From Cinnamomum chago (lineage: Eukaryota; Streptophyta; Magnoliopsida; Laurales; Lauraceae), in the NCBI GenBank assembly GCA_038049695.1, contig CP142451.1:42667001-42731000 (forward strand): a DNA stretch of 64,000 nucleotides, written 5' to 3'. The notes beneath the pieces were generated by a model, which was not told the DNA's origin, did no database searches, and worked only from the letters and a program-made list of their open reading frames with translations. Below, in pieces: positions 10,907 through 22,869 of this stretch. Every line of letters begins with the position of its first letter. Position 1 is the first letter of the stretch. The translations under genes were made by a program, and so were the position numbers.

Positions 10907-12972
10907 GCTTGAAATACTGTAACACATAACCATACATTCAATTAATGAATTTAAATGACATTAGGGTTTAGTATTTTACCAAATTTATATGGAATCCTCA
11001 TAACCACTAAATTCAGAATACATCGGAATCCCAATCCCCGGGGTATGCCTGCTTGGGGAGTGCAAATACCACCTTGGTTGGTGCGGATCAAAGTTGGTCA
11101 AAATCGGAATTAAGACTAACTATCCATGATCCCCATCATTCATTATTATCTAGGTATCTCATACCAAATAATGTATGACTCCCGATTAGCTTTGGTCTCT
11201 AAAATACATGAGGCAAATCCTTGGGGATACTACATCATTATTTTAGTTAAGTGTGACCCACCAACTAGCATTCAATGACAACCGTTGCGGGCAGCTCCTC
11301 CTTGGGGAGTGGGCCCCCCGCCCCGTCTCACCAATACTATCTATAGGAGATCCATATCTAGTAACCGGAGAAATAAGCCCATGTTTGGCATCTCTATTTC
11401 TCTAAATGTCTAAATCGGATAGATGTTTGAACAATTAGAGTGTTTGGCACAAGATTTTAGGCTTTGTCCGCTTTAGACATTTAGAGGCAAATCCACTTAA
11501 ATCCAAGTGCTCCAAAAGTGGGCAGACGAGAAATAGAACTTTTGAGTCTAAAAATATAGAGGCAAGGTATTTAAAATAGATTCATGTGTTACCAAATGCG
11601 GTTTTTTTTTTATCTTAGCCTCTTTTTTTTATGGCTCTTTTTTTAATGGCTCTATTTTAGATGGATCTATAAATAAAAGAGTAGAGATGCCAAACAAGCT
11701 CTAAAAGCCCTCCGTGGGGAACGGCCATTCTCAAGATGGCGCGAGGCTAATACTTTCCTTACAATGGACCTATGGTGGAAAACCATGGGGATTTCTAAAT
11801 ATAAATGCCCCGCTCCCACTTAATATTTTAGAATTGAGGATTTCCTTGTAAGGTATTAGGGCCCACATGTATATAAATCAAATCATCTCATGATATGATC
11901 AAAGATTGGTTCCAAGTCAAGTTATTTTAAGGAAAGTCCAGTTTCTTAAATTAGTGTTGCCAATGTGTCTATCTCATGGGTCATCAACACTAATTAGAAC
12001 TCTTTCCAAAAATTAATTTGATTTGACCAATTTTCGTAACTTGCTATGTTTGGATCAGATTTGGAAACATTCTAAATTAAGCATTCATCTATAAATAGAA
12101 AGTGCTAAAATTAGAAACTAGTCCTCTCCTCCACATGGCCCTAGCGGAATTGACTTCTTGGACTTCCAGACTTTCCAAAACTTTGGAATTCCTCAAACTC
12201 TTTGGGCAACTCCAAAACTCTTTTGGTAATCTTCAAGCTCTTTGATTAGGAGTCCAACACCTCTTTCCTTCTTCGTCTCGGACATCGCCAGAATTTACAA
12301 ATTTAGAAGAATTACATAAATTCCCATGCCTCGATTATGAGACTTACATGGTAATCTAAACATGGAAATAAAAGGGCTATAGGGAAATTCATCATGCCTT
12401 GCCCTTTCACGAGAAACCAAGGAAACCATGATGCCCTTTACACTTAGCCTCAAATAAACCAATAACCATAAAAAGAAAGTAAAAGACTTGTGGGCCATAT
12501 GGAGAGGACATGATCATCTGATCTCATACAACCATACAAATCACAAAAATAGGCTGCCAAATAATGCTGGAAAAATAGGATGTAAGAGAAGACCTGAGAC
12601 TGAAAAATCCAGTTTCTGCAGCCTACTGTGCATTGTCCTCGGTCGACCGGCTAGAGGGCTCGGTTGACCGACCTGCAAGTCACCCGGTCAACCGAGCATA
12701 GGGCCAGGTCGACCAGACTGACGAAAACCTGCAACTTGGGTTTTCTGTTTCGTGTCCAATCTTTACCAAATCACTTCTAAAGTGTTCTAGTGGCTTCCTA
12801 CCATCCTTCCATCATTATTAAACCCTTTTGTGACTATCCAAACATGAATCTACTATTAAACCAAGCAAATTCATCAAAATTGATCCTTACATAACCCTTG
12901 CTCTATCCTCTTCACATCTCATGCAAAGATTAGAACAAGCTTACTGATCTAACATGATTAGAGATGAGGTAT
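10907..12972 (-). other. B2 untranslated leader
   Basis: Similar along its length to the B1 leader (1837-3641) apart from the MITE at 11377-11701. At 12635-12725 it holds the GGTCGACC-like palindrome cluster in reverse orientation. No gene is supported. Confidence 0.75.
11377..11701. mobile_element. Tourist-like MITE (PIF/Harbinger type), 325 bp
   Basis: This block is absent from the matching place in the B1 leader. Its ends are inverted repeats: left GCCCATGTTTGGCATCTCTA, right (reverse complement) GAGCTTGTTTGGCATCTCTA. It is flanked by TAA on both sides (11374-11376 and 11702-11704), the three-base TWA duplication typical of PIF/Harbinger elements. It has no open frame, so it would need transposase from elsewhere. 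Superfamily is inferred from the TGTTTGG ends and the TAA duplication. Confidence 0.75.
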
Positions 12973-14285
12973 GACTCTGATACCAATTGAAGGGAAATAG
13001 GTGGGCCATTTGGATAGCTTTCAAAACTTTTGATCCACTTAATGTAGGAATCAGCTACCTAGAAGGCAACAAGACCCAATCCAGGATGGAATCCCTTAAA
13101 CTCATATATCATGTACAGCGATATATACTATCTAAAAGATTGAAAACAACACCTAAACATGCAACCACGAAATCTACAACATACAAGGATGTAGTTTATA
13201 CCTTTGGAGCTTTGTAGTGCTCTAATGGAGAAGTTGATTCCTTTCTTTGATGATGAACGCTTTCACTTAATCAAATCAGAATCTCCAACACCCTTTGATC
13301 TTCCACGCTATGACCTGTATCAGATTCTCTTTTCTCAAGAAGATGGTGGAATCTCCAAGAGAAAACCCTAAAGGAAACTAGAAGAGAAACTAGAAGAGGG
13401 GAAGGAAGAGGAGTGTGCAACACTTGCACAATACTAGGCTTGGGCGTGAATTCCAATAGTGGAATTGTGCATCGGTCCTCCAAGCCTCCTCTCTCTCTCT
13501 CTTATATAGCACTTAAGCAACCTCCTCTTACTAATTGATTTAGAAGTCTTACTTCCAAAACAATTAGTTGCTTATTAAATCACAATTAGAAGTCTTACTT
13601 CAAATATGATTAGTAACTTCCTCTTTTACTAATTAAGATAGAAGTCTCACGTCCATTAGTAATTAGTAACTTACTATTACCACTATTAGAAATCTCACTT
13701 CAAATAGAAATAGTAATTTTCTATTTCCTTTTAGAGTTCTACTATAATTAGTATCTTTCTAATATCTTGGGCTTGCGTGGGGACCACTAGGGATTCCTTA
13801 GAAAGCTGGCTCCGACTGGGACATGTGACCCCACATCTCATGTGTAATCCGGGCCCACAGTTAATTGCAAATAACTCCACTATATAAATACAATTGAACT
13901 CCAGTGTTAGGAATATATTACAATGAAGACCCTAAACTTCCTCAGTACCACAAGTAGGCCCCTCCATCTATATCCAAGGATCAATTGGACCTGTCCACCA
14001 AAATAGATCCATATCTTATTATCCTTGAGCCCCAATTAATTATAATGATCATTTGGTACCGATCCAATTAACTCTTAATTGGAATGGGTGCGCACTTACC
14101 AATGATAAATCCATTAATTGGCACAAGGGGATATTAAAGATAGATTCCATCTTGACCATTGAATGTTCCCACAACTCTACCACCACGTACCCAAATCACC
14201 GAGGTGTTGACCTACAATTGGCCTCACTCATTGGTGACTCAAAGCAAATGAATAGATAGAAACTTGAGTTCATTAATGTCTCAGG

Positions 14286-16200
14286 TGTTAGGGATTTTGT
14301 GTATTGCAATTTGATGGATGCATTAACATTTTAGCATCATTTGATTTTCACACTTGCATTGTTTTAGAAAATCTTGAAATCTTGATTTACACATGCATTT
14401 GTTTTTAAGACTTATAGATGTATTGTTTTGTGCATGTTTTGTTTTTAAACTTGGATGCAATTAGTTTTGAAAAGAAGTTTTATAAATCAAGCAAGCCTTT
14501 GTTTTAAATCTTTCAAATCATTTTAGGCTTTTTGTGTTTCATGATTTTAACCCTCTTAGTTTGATTTAAATCATGAATCCAGGCTTGATTTAATGGCTCA
14601 AAAGTCCCCACATGAAAATACTTTGAAATATACAAGTTTAGGGGATTTTGGTCCCAGGCCTGGGTCGACCCGCAGTGGGCTCGGTCGACCAGCCCAAGGG
14701 ACCCGGTCGACCGGCCATAATGCGTGGTCGACCGGGGCAAAGAGCCGTTGGCTCTTCCAACGGTCATTTTCTGACCGTTTGTAGCCAGGTCGACCGGGCT
14801 CTGTACCAGGTCGACCGGGCACTCGCAGAAACCCATTTTTTGGGTATAAATAGTGGTTCATTCCTTTGAAAAATTTGAGGAACAAAGAGGCCCTCCTTGA
14901 GGTGTTTTGAGGCCAATCAAAGGGAAATGAACTAAGGGATGAAGGGGATCATTTGGAAAGCTAAAGCTTGGTTTCATTGAGTTAAATCACTAAGTAAGCT
15001 TTACTTGTCTTAATCATATGTTTTCATGCTTTGCTTAATTATTGGTAAATCTTTTTTAGCATGATAAACTATGATTTGTTGTGTCCTTAACATGTTTATG
15101 TTTTGAATTGATCTATTGTTTTGGATGCATCACCTTGATTCAATCCAAGTAGTACTTAAATTGGTATATCTAAGTAAATCATGTTAATGGAAAAATCTTT
15201 GAAATTATATGTAACATGATTCCTATACTTGGTTGAATCTTTGGTTGTTGTTTTTCACCATAAGAAAATCACTTTCAAATCTATCTTATGTTTTGGATTC
15301 AACATCTTCACAAATCATATGTACTTTTGTTTCACAACTTGCTTTGCATTGATAGGTATATCATTTTCAAGTTGAATTTATAATTACATATGATTTGTCC
15401 CCTAACTTCAATCAAATCTATTTTTATGTTTTATGCTTATAGCATACACATATTGAGCTACATTGTTAATTTGATTGACATTCCTATGCATCACATGTTT
15501 TGTTCTTAGAATTTCACAACTTGTTTAGAATACATAGGTATTTCTTTTACAAGTTATTTTTAACATGTGATTAGCATTATTTCCTCAATCATAAATGTTT
15601 TTATGAGCTAAAACTTTCAAAAGCCTTTAGCATACATTTATGAGCTTTCACTTTCAAATTGATTGAGGACATCATACATACACATTGTGCATTCATCTTT
15701 GCATTCATAGTGTGTGTGTGTGTGTGTGAAGTAGTTTTTCACTTTCATTTCCTCCTAATTAAGAGGCATTGTAATGAGCTATAAATTGTATCTCCATCAA
15801 GTGTATATTTAAGACACTACTTAGAGAGATAACCAACCTTTGGTTGAAGAGGTTATTGCTTAGCCTAAGAAAAGCTTAGTGAAGAGGTTATTGCTTAGCC
15901 TTGAAAAGCATATTGTAAAGGTTATTGCTTACCCTATTGAAAAGCATAAATAGTGGAAATCCGGTGGGGTGATTGGATCACAAGCCGGTAGTGGATGTAG
16001 GCATTGAGGCCGAACCACTATAAATCCTTGTGTGATGGTGCATGCTTTGTGGTGATTGTTTTTGTAAGCTTCCGCATTTATTTACTTAATCACCACTTGT
16101 GAATAGTTTAATTTAAAGAAGTTAGAATTGGTTAAAATTGGTCATAATTGAAGCTCACCCTATTCACCCCCCCTCCAGGGTTCAAATCCCAGGACTTTCA
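14286..16200 (+). repeat. A-family solo LTR (1915 bp) with TCAGG duplication
   Basis: A complete LTR from TGTTAGGGATTTTGTG to GGACTTTCA, with no internal region. It is flanked by TCAGG at 14281-14285 and 16201-16205, and rejoining the flanks restores the B LTR. It carries the palindrome/TATA promoter block (14661-14853), a (GT)n run near 15709, three minisatellite units (about 15848-15955) and the terminal C-run. Solo LTRs arise by recombination between the two LTRs of one element. Confidence 0.93.
14661..14853 (+). promoter_or_regulatory. A solo LTR promoter block: palindromes, AACGG dyad, TATA
   Basis: In order: several GGTCGACC-type palindromes, the dyad TCCAACGGTCA with TGACCGTT (about 14757-14780), two more palindromes, then TATAAATAG at 14845. 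The left half of the dyad fits the published plant MSA consensus YCYAACGGYYA. Binding is inferred, not shown. Arg/Pro-rich short frames across it (GRP, VDRP) are palindrome artefacts. Confidence 0.55.
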
Positions 16201-16672
16201 TCAGGATTATGAGCCTATTGCTAGGGAATTATGAGAACAGACCTTAAAGTAAAGACAGTGTATATAGGGTACTTCTCATGGTCCTTCAATACATCCAATG
16301 TACCAGCATCATGATCCAGAATCTTACATTCCGATGATCGAGACAACTCACACTATCTCATAGTGATCAAAGTGTTGCAACCTTGTCAGATGAGATGCCC
16401 AATCTCATCACTGGTTGTGAAGATATTTAAGTATAAGATTTGCAATACATGTCTCCTGTATGTGGATCTCATCTATACACATGTATTACATCTAGTATAC
16501 TTGTGGACTCCGGTTCATCTCATGAACCATTATGTCATTCCTATTGGTTATGTGCAAGTATATAATTAAACACCATTCATCTCATGAAAGGAAAACATGA
16601 TTGTATTGACAAATAAAGAAATGAATCAATTTATTACATCATATACTTGGTATTGAGACCATCAAACTAACA

Positions 16673-17964
16673 TTATAAACTTAAAACTAGCCCGGAACAC
16701 ATAATTATTGACATAGATCACCTGAAACTCCAAGCCTAAGTGAACAAAATCCCGGAAAGAACCACAACACACGAACCAGACACTTGGGCCCCACCACAGG
16801 TGCGCCCAAGTTCATCTCCATTCCCTAAGTCCACCGAATCCCTATTCACTTCCAGCCTTGACCTCAATTAACATCTCAGAATCCTTACCGAACCAACAAC
16901 AACCCATAAATTAAAGATTTAATTAACTTGAACCCATCTGGAACCTCGAACTGAAGTCGGACAGGCGAAAAACATCAAGGCACCACTTGGGCGCCCATAC
17001 AGGTGCGCCCAAGTTCACAGAAACACCTAGGCGCACACACAGGTGCGCCCAGGTTCCCTGTTTGGCCCAAGTTGTAAACCTCGGTTGTATTTTGCATTCC
17101 GGACTTAAATCATTAAGATAAAAATCAATCCAGAACCTAAAACAACATTAAAACAGAGACTTGCATCAAATAGAAACTCCCCGAATTCCAAAATTAGCAT
17201 CGATACCGTCGTCACCAGCCTAAGCACACAGAACCTGGCACTTGGGCGCCACTATATGTGCGCCCAAGTTCTCCGTCAGTCCTATTTCACTGATTCTGAC
17301 ATCTTTCCATCATTTGAAACAAAACCTGAAACTCTAGAACCTTCAACAACTAAAACAGAACCTCAACATATTTAAAAACACATTAATCAGAACCTTAAAG
17401 CATCCCTAAATCACTCTTAATCAACTTTCAATTTAAAACAAACCAACCCAATTAAGATCATAACCAAATTCCTTAGGCATAATTGTCAAGCTTAGGCCAT
17501 TAACACCCTAGGATTAGATTGGACTTCCTCCATTAGATAGATTAGAGCATTAGGCTTCGTCCCATCACTTTTCTTGTTCCGTTAGGGGACCGGGAGAGCT
17601 GATGTGGGCGGTCTAGGACCTTAGGTTAGGGTCAATCCGATGATCATTAATAAAGCATTAATCACGTAAATCCAAGTAAGATCCCCTAATTAGGCCCTTC
17701 TAGCCCAATATAAAAAATCCATAAAAACTATAAAGCCAACAAAATAAACCCAAAAAGATTCTTTCCTTTATTTCTCCCTCCACCTCAGGTGCCAGATATT
17801 TAATTGAATTTAATGATAAAAGGGAACAAAGAACGGATTTCTAAAATTGAATAAATGAGAATAAGAAGATAAGATGAGTGATTTCACATACTTCGCATAT
17901 TTTTATTTCGGCCCATCGGCCACCCTCAAACGAACACTGGCCCATCGATCTCTTTAAAACAAAC
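16673..17964 (+). repeat. F LTR or upstream region with TTGGGCGCC hairpins
   Basis: No gene is supported. Four hairpin-like units pair CTTGGGCGCC-type arms with GCGCCCAAG-type arms (near 16785, 16988, 17030 and 17240). Near the end are short repeats of GGCCCATCGGCCACC. AGGTGCCAGATATTTAA at 17787 has an inverted partner at 35843. Assignment to the F LTR is by contiguity with 35705-36243. Confidence 0.5.
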
Positions 17965-20900
17965 TGTCGCGACCCCGGACCAGGTCCGAAGGACTAATAC
18001 GGGATCGGGACACTAAGGATGAGAATACTAGTGTGGTAAGTGAATGGTTAATATGTAGAGTGCGTCAATAAGGTGCACACACTTATTTAATTTCCCACAG
18101 GTGTCCGCGGTGAGGATATCACAACCATATATGAACATTTCTATTTAGTGCGGAAGCGTGTAGCAAATCAAATATTCAATCCATCTCAAATCATAAAGAT
18201 AATAATCCAAGTATAGTACCGTATCAGAGTGAACAATGATCATTAGCATGTTACCTAAAAGTAATTCAAGTTTAAACAAAAGATCATTTAGTTACATTTC
18301 CCAAAATTAGAGGCCCACAAGGCCAATAGGAACAAAATACCAATCCCCAAAAGAATGGTTAAAAGTTCTCCCAAAATGTTATCTCTCTCTCTAGCGATCT
18401 AATGTCTACATGACATCATCAGCACGCCACTCAACTAACTGTTGCAGTTCACCAACCGCCTCCTCGTGCTCCTCCTTGGGATAACCGACGACGGGACCTG
18501 AGTACCAAAGAGTGGGTCAAACACGACGGTTTGGCAAATGGTAAAATACAATGACAATATGATAATAAATGAAATTACCTTCAAAAGCATGTAAACCTGT
18601 TTAAATAACAATTTTAATAAACGAGATAAAACATTTATTCAAATATGAGTGTGCATTATAAAACATGTAAGGTAACCAAGGAAACGGGAAACAAGCAAGA
18701 TGACAACCACACGAAGCTAAGTCCTCTGTCACTAAAGTGACAGAGCAATAACTAGGCACTGATCTCAGTCACTCGAGGTGAGGAGAAACAATGGATCTTA
18801 TAAATACATTTACATATACTATACATGACCACGGTAGCGAGCCGGGCATCGGGAACCACAATAGCAATTTGCCGCATTGGGACAAGACCACGGTAATAAC
18901 CGGGTAGCGGGATCTAAACTGCAGCTAGCGGGACAAGAGGGGGATCTCCAAGTCGGTGGATCAGACCAATAAGGTTATCCAAGCTTAGTGGTGCCGACTA
19001 ATAGGTCAAACAACAAATCGAGACATGTGCAAGTAAATCAAGTAAAATAATAAGCGGGCAGGACAGGGGTGCTCAAGGCCACACTGTCATTTCATGTGGT
19101 GCAATGCACTTCACGACAAGTAACTATTTCAAGTGTAATTCAATGCTTTCGGGAAAACAAGACATGTAGTATAAATCTTGGGATCAATAAAGTACAATAA
19201 ACAATTGAAATATCGGGTAAAGTATCGGGTTCAAGATTTATTTGAAGTGAATAGGGATCCCGTATGTCGATCTAATATGATTTGGTACTCTTTGAGTTTG
19301 CGGACATTCCGGGCTCCTTACACAGTTTGAATTTTCAAAACTTCGAATGACGTCTTCGTGATATAGTTTCTTTCTGGGATGGCCTCATACAATGCCTAGT
19401 GAATCTCCTTTGACCGACAAAGCTCAGCGCTCGAGCGAACCGGAGAGTTTGCTCGAGCGAGGAGCTCTCCGGAAGGGTTGTCTGGGTAATTTTGGTTATC
19501 TTGCGGTCAGATGGCGGTTAGCCGCCGCTGGCTTCGGCAGTTAGCCATTGGCTGACCGCTCGGCTGACCGCGGTTGGCCTGACAGAAAGACATGTTACTG
19601 GAATTGTAACCGAAATGGTTCGGTTGGCTGGCGGTTAGCGGCCGATATGTTCAGCGGTTAGCCGCTGGATAATCGTGAGGCTGACCGTACTTTCAGGAGA
19701 AAATGTTGCTCTCTGGAAAAGCAACTGAATGGGTCGGTTGGCTGGCGGTTAGCCGCTGGCTAACCGTGAGGCTAACTGTGTTTTCAGGGGAAAATGTTGC
19801 TCTCTGGAAAAGTAACCGCGACTGTTCAGCTAGCTGGCGGTTAGCTGCCAGTCACCAGACGGCTAGCCAACAGGTGACCGCCAGGTGCGGGAAACACCCA
19901 CTGTGTTCAGATTTGAGCCCATTTTCCTCCTCAAAACCATTCTCCTCACTTCCACTTAATCCTTGCAATAAAACTGAGCTAAAAGCTCCCCCAATGCAAC
20001 TATCTACACTTCTCAATAACTCAAATATGTGTTCATTCCATCACCACCTCCATCAACATCAAATCCAATACAAAGGAAGAAAGAAGGAAACCATTTCACA
20101 ATAGAGTACATTTGGTACAAACAAGAAGAAAATAAATGCCATTCACCAATACACTTATAAGCCATAAATGCACTACCAAACTCTATCATGAACATTTATT
20201 TCAAACCAATGCAATAAATAAGCATGAGTGGAAAATACCAAAATCATTGAAAGCTTATAAAAATCAAATCATCCACTTGCCTTGGGTCTTCTAATGAGAA
20301 AATCAAACTCTTATACTCTTCCAAGCCAAAGATTCAAGTTATGAACAAAATCCCCAAAACAAACAAACCCTAAAATGGTCAAACGATGAAATAGAAAGGG
20401 AAACCTTACAATAATGAAGATGAAGCTTCTCTAGGGCTAGAAGAATACAAATCTAGAAGAAGGGAAGGATTACTTACTTTTAAGGTCCTCTAATGGCAAG
20501 AGTAAGCTCAATGAAGATCTTGGGATGGAGGGTTTTCTTCACAAATGGTATCAATAGAGAGCCATGGTGATGAGGAAGAAGATGATGATCTCCATTTTGA
20601 TGTTGGTGCAAGATTAGTAGGAGATTGAGATGGAGAGAGCAAGAGGAAGAAGAAAAGTTGCCAAACAAACCCTAGACTCTCTTTTGTGCTGGAAAAGGAA
20701 AAATGAGGAAGATGGGTCTCCTAATATAAGCAAATGGAGATGGGTCCCACTACTTAAGACATTCAAGGGCTGAAATCTTGGCTTTCGGGATCTCGGATGA
20801 ATTCGACGAAGAAGGAAGAAATGATCGCCGAAATATCTAGTTTCCAAAAAATATATGTTTCGCGGGTTTCGGGAATATCAAGTTTTGGGTACAGATTTTG

Positions 20901-21233
20901 TGTACAATGACTATTTTGCCCTCAAGGCTATGAAATCGGGTTTCGGGATCTCGAACAGGGACGGGATCAACATGAAAGTTGTAGGGATTAACAATACAAA
21001 TAAAACGGGATTAAAAAAATGGATGCAAAGTCTCCGATAAATCCTCAAGCGCATGCAAGGTCATAAAAAAAGGAACCCCCAAAGGGCCCCACTAAGCACA
21101 AGCAATCAAAATTCCCCAAAACTATATCAAAAGTTATTCCAAGCCCAACCTAACCAAAATCCACTAAACACGCTTAGAACTAAAACACAACTTTATCAAT
21201 ACTAATCGGGTTCACTCGGGTCGGGGTCTTACA
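17965..21233 (-). repeat. E-family solo LTR, minus strand (3269 bp)
   Basis: The reverse complement runs from TGTAAGACCCCGACCCGAG to GGTCCGGGGTCGCGACA. It is flanked by CAAAC on the left and CAAAT on the right, a near-perfect duplication. It matches the plus-strand copy at 28902-32129. It includes a GC-rich repeat block (about 19500-19880). No coding region is present, and the frame at 19703-20104 is a translation of the repeats. Gypsy origin is inferred from likeness to the C LTR. Confidence 0.88.
19500..19880 (-). repeat. Palindromic repeats in E LTR (GGTTAGCCGC type)
   Basis: Two to three units of about 115 bases made of GCGGTTAGCCGC-like palindromes, spaced by TTACTTTTCCAGAGAGCAAC-type segments on the LTR strand. 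The block corresponds to 30240-30660 in the other E copy. Confidence 0.7.
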
Positions 21234-21307
21234 CAAATACTGGCCCATTGGCCACCTTCAATCAATTACAGCCCATTGGCTTTTCACTTTTTATCACTCG
21301 TGTATCG
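21234..21307 (+). other. F fragment between two insertions
   Basis: A 74-base piece with TACTGGCCCATTGGCCACC and a second GCCCATTGGC, continuing the GGCCCATCGG repeats at 17908-17950. It ends in TATCG (21303-21307), the left duplication of the A element. Confidence 0.7.
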
Positions 21308-21679
21308 TGTTAGGGATTTTGTGTTATCGCAATTTGATGGATGCATTATCAGCATCATTTGAATTTTCACACATGCTTTGATTTAGAAAAACTTGAAATA
21401 TTGATTTATACATGCATTGTTTTTAAGACTTGTAAAAATGTTGATTTATGCATGTTTTGATTTTAAACTTGGATGCAATTCATTTTGGAGAGAAATTTTA
21501 TCAAATCAAGCTAGCCTTTGTTTTATATCTTTCAAATCTTTTTAGGCTTTTGATGTTTCATGTTTTTAAACCTCTTAGTTTGATTTAAAAACATGATTCC
21601 AAGCTTGATTCAGTGGCCCAAAAGTTCCCTCAAGAAATCTCTTTAAAAAATGTTATTTTAGGGAATTTTGATCCCAGGC

Positions 21680-21874
21680 CCGGGTTGACCCGCAGTGTGG
21701 TTAGTCGACCGGCCCAGGGGACCCGGTCGACTGAGCCCACTGGGGTTGACCGGGAAAGAGCCGTTGGGGCTCTTGTCAAACAGTCAGTTTTATGACCGTT
21801 GTGTACCAGGTCGACCGGGTAAGGGTCTAGGTCGACAGGGGACTAGCCGTTGGGCACTTTTTGGGTATAAAATG
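21680..21874 (+). promoter_or_regulatory. A 5' LTR promoter block
   Basis: GGTCGACC-like palindromes (about 21683-21770 and 21808-21840) surround a dyad near 21777-21800 whose right arm is TGACCGTT. AGCCGTTGGGCACTTTTTGG follows, then TATAAAATG at 21866. The order and spacing match the other A copies and D. The function is inferred. Confidence 0.55.
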
Positions 21875-22869
21875 AAGTTCATTCCTTTGCCAAAGTGAGA
21901 GATTTTTAAGCCTTCCTTGAGGTGTTTGGACACAAGACAAAGGGGATGAACTAAAAGAGACCAAAGGGTCATTTGGAGAGCCAAAGCTTGGATTAATGAA
22001 GTTAAATCTCTAAGTAAGCTTTACATTTCTTAATCATATGTTATATGCTTTGTTTAAATTATTGGTAAATGAATTTTAGCATTATAACTATGATGTGTTG
22101 AATCCATTCTTATTTTAATCTTTGATCTAAGTTGGATTGGATTCTTCACTTTGATTTCATACCAAGTTTTATTTTAAAATCTTCATGAATCATGCTTAGC
22201 CTAAATCTTTGATTTCTTTTATAGCATGATTCATTTACTTGGTTGAAACATTATTTGTTGTTTTCATTCATTTAAACCTTAGTCAAATTTGTTTAGTTTT
22301 GAAAACAACATTGTATATGCATCACATGTTTTAAGTTAGTCATTTTCATACAACTTGTGAGTCTTTGATTTTCATATTATTAACAAGTTGATATTCATGC
22401 ATGTGATTTGCATTAAACTTCAATCAAATCTTTTATGTGCCTTAAACTTTGAAATGCTTTAAGCATATATTAATTGAGCTTTGTTTTTAACTTGATTGAA
22501 GTTATCACACACACACATCATGAGCATACATCTTTGCATTCATTTAGTTTTTGTGTGAGTTAGTTTTTCACTTTCATATCCGCCTATTTTAGAGACAAAT
22601 ATATTGAGCTTAAATTGTATCTCTTTGAGTGTTTTTGTAGACACTTCTTTAAGAGAAATCTTTTTCTTGTAAAGGTTATTGCTTAGCCTAAGAAAAGCAT
22701 TGTGTAAAGGTTATTACTTAGCCTAGAAAAGCATCTTGTAAAGGTTGTTATTTAGCCTAGAAAAACAACATTGTAAAGGTTATTGCTTAGCCTATTGAAA
22801 AGCATAGATAGTGGAAAGCCGGTGGGGTGATTGGATCACAAGCCAGTAATGGATGTAGGCATTGAGGCC

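Larger units (their letters stand above)
10401..16672 (-). mobile_element. B2: second Angela-like copia, minus strand, 5' half only
   Basis: Reading right to left: 5' LTR (16672-12988, with an A solo LTR inside), primer site (12987-12973), leader (with a MITE) and the start of gag (10906-10401), where C1 is inserted. It is a sister copy of B1 by LTR, leader and gag similarity. Its pol and 3' LTR must lie left of the window or be lost. Broken; the number of breaks cannot be judged from this half. Confidence 0.87.
12988..16672 (-). repeat. B2 5' LTR, interrupted by an A solo LTR
   Basis: Without the insertion of 1915 bases plus 5 duplicated bases, the LTR is about 1765 bases, the same as B1. 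It is bounded by the primer site GATACCAAT (reverse) at 12987 and by AACTAACA at 16672. The reversed TATA region is near 13500. The next bases, TTATA, start F-type flanking sequence. Confidence 0.87.

Noticed and set aside
14661-14822. CRISPR-like array of short palindromic repeats
   Set aside because: Spacing is irregular, repeats vary, there is no cas gene, and the sequence is a plant LTR control region.
20614-20847. Minus-strand frame in the E LTR resembling frames at 9899-10162 and 46955-47182
   Set aside because: The similarity reflects shared LTR DNA of the C and E families. Frames differ in length and direction, and no domain is visible.
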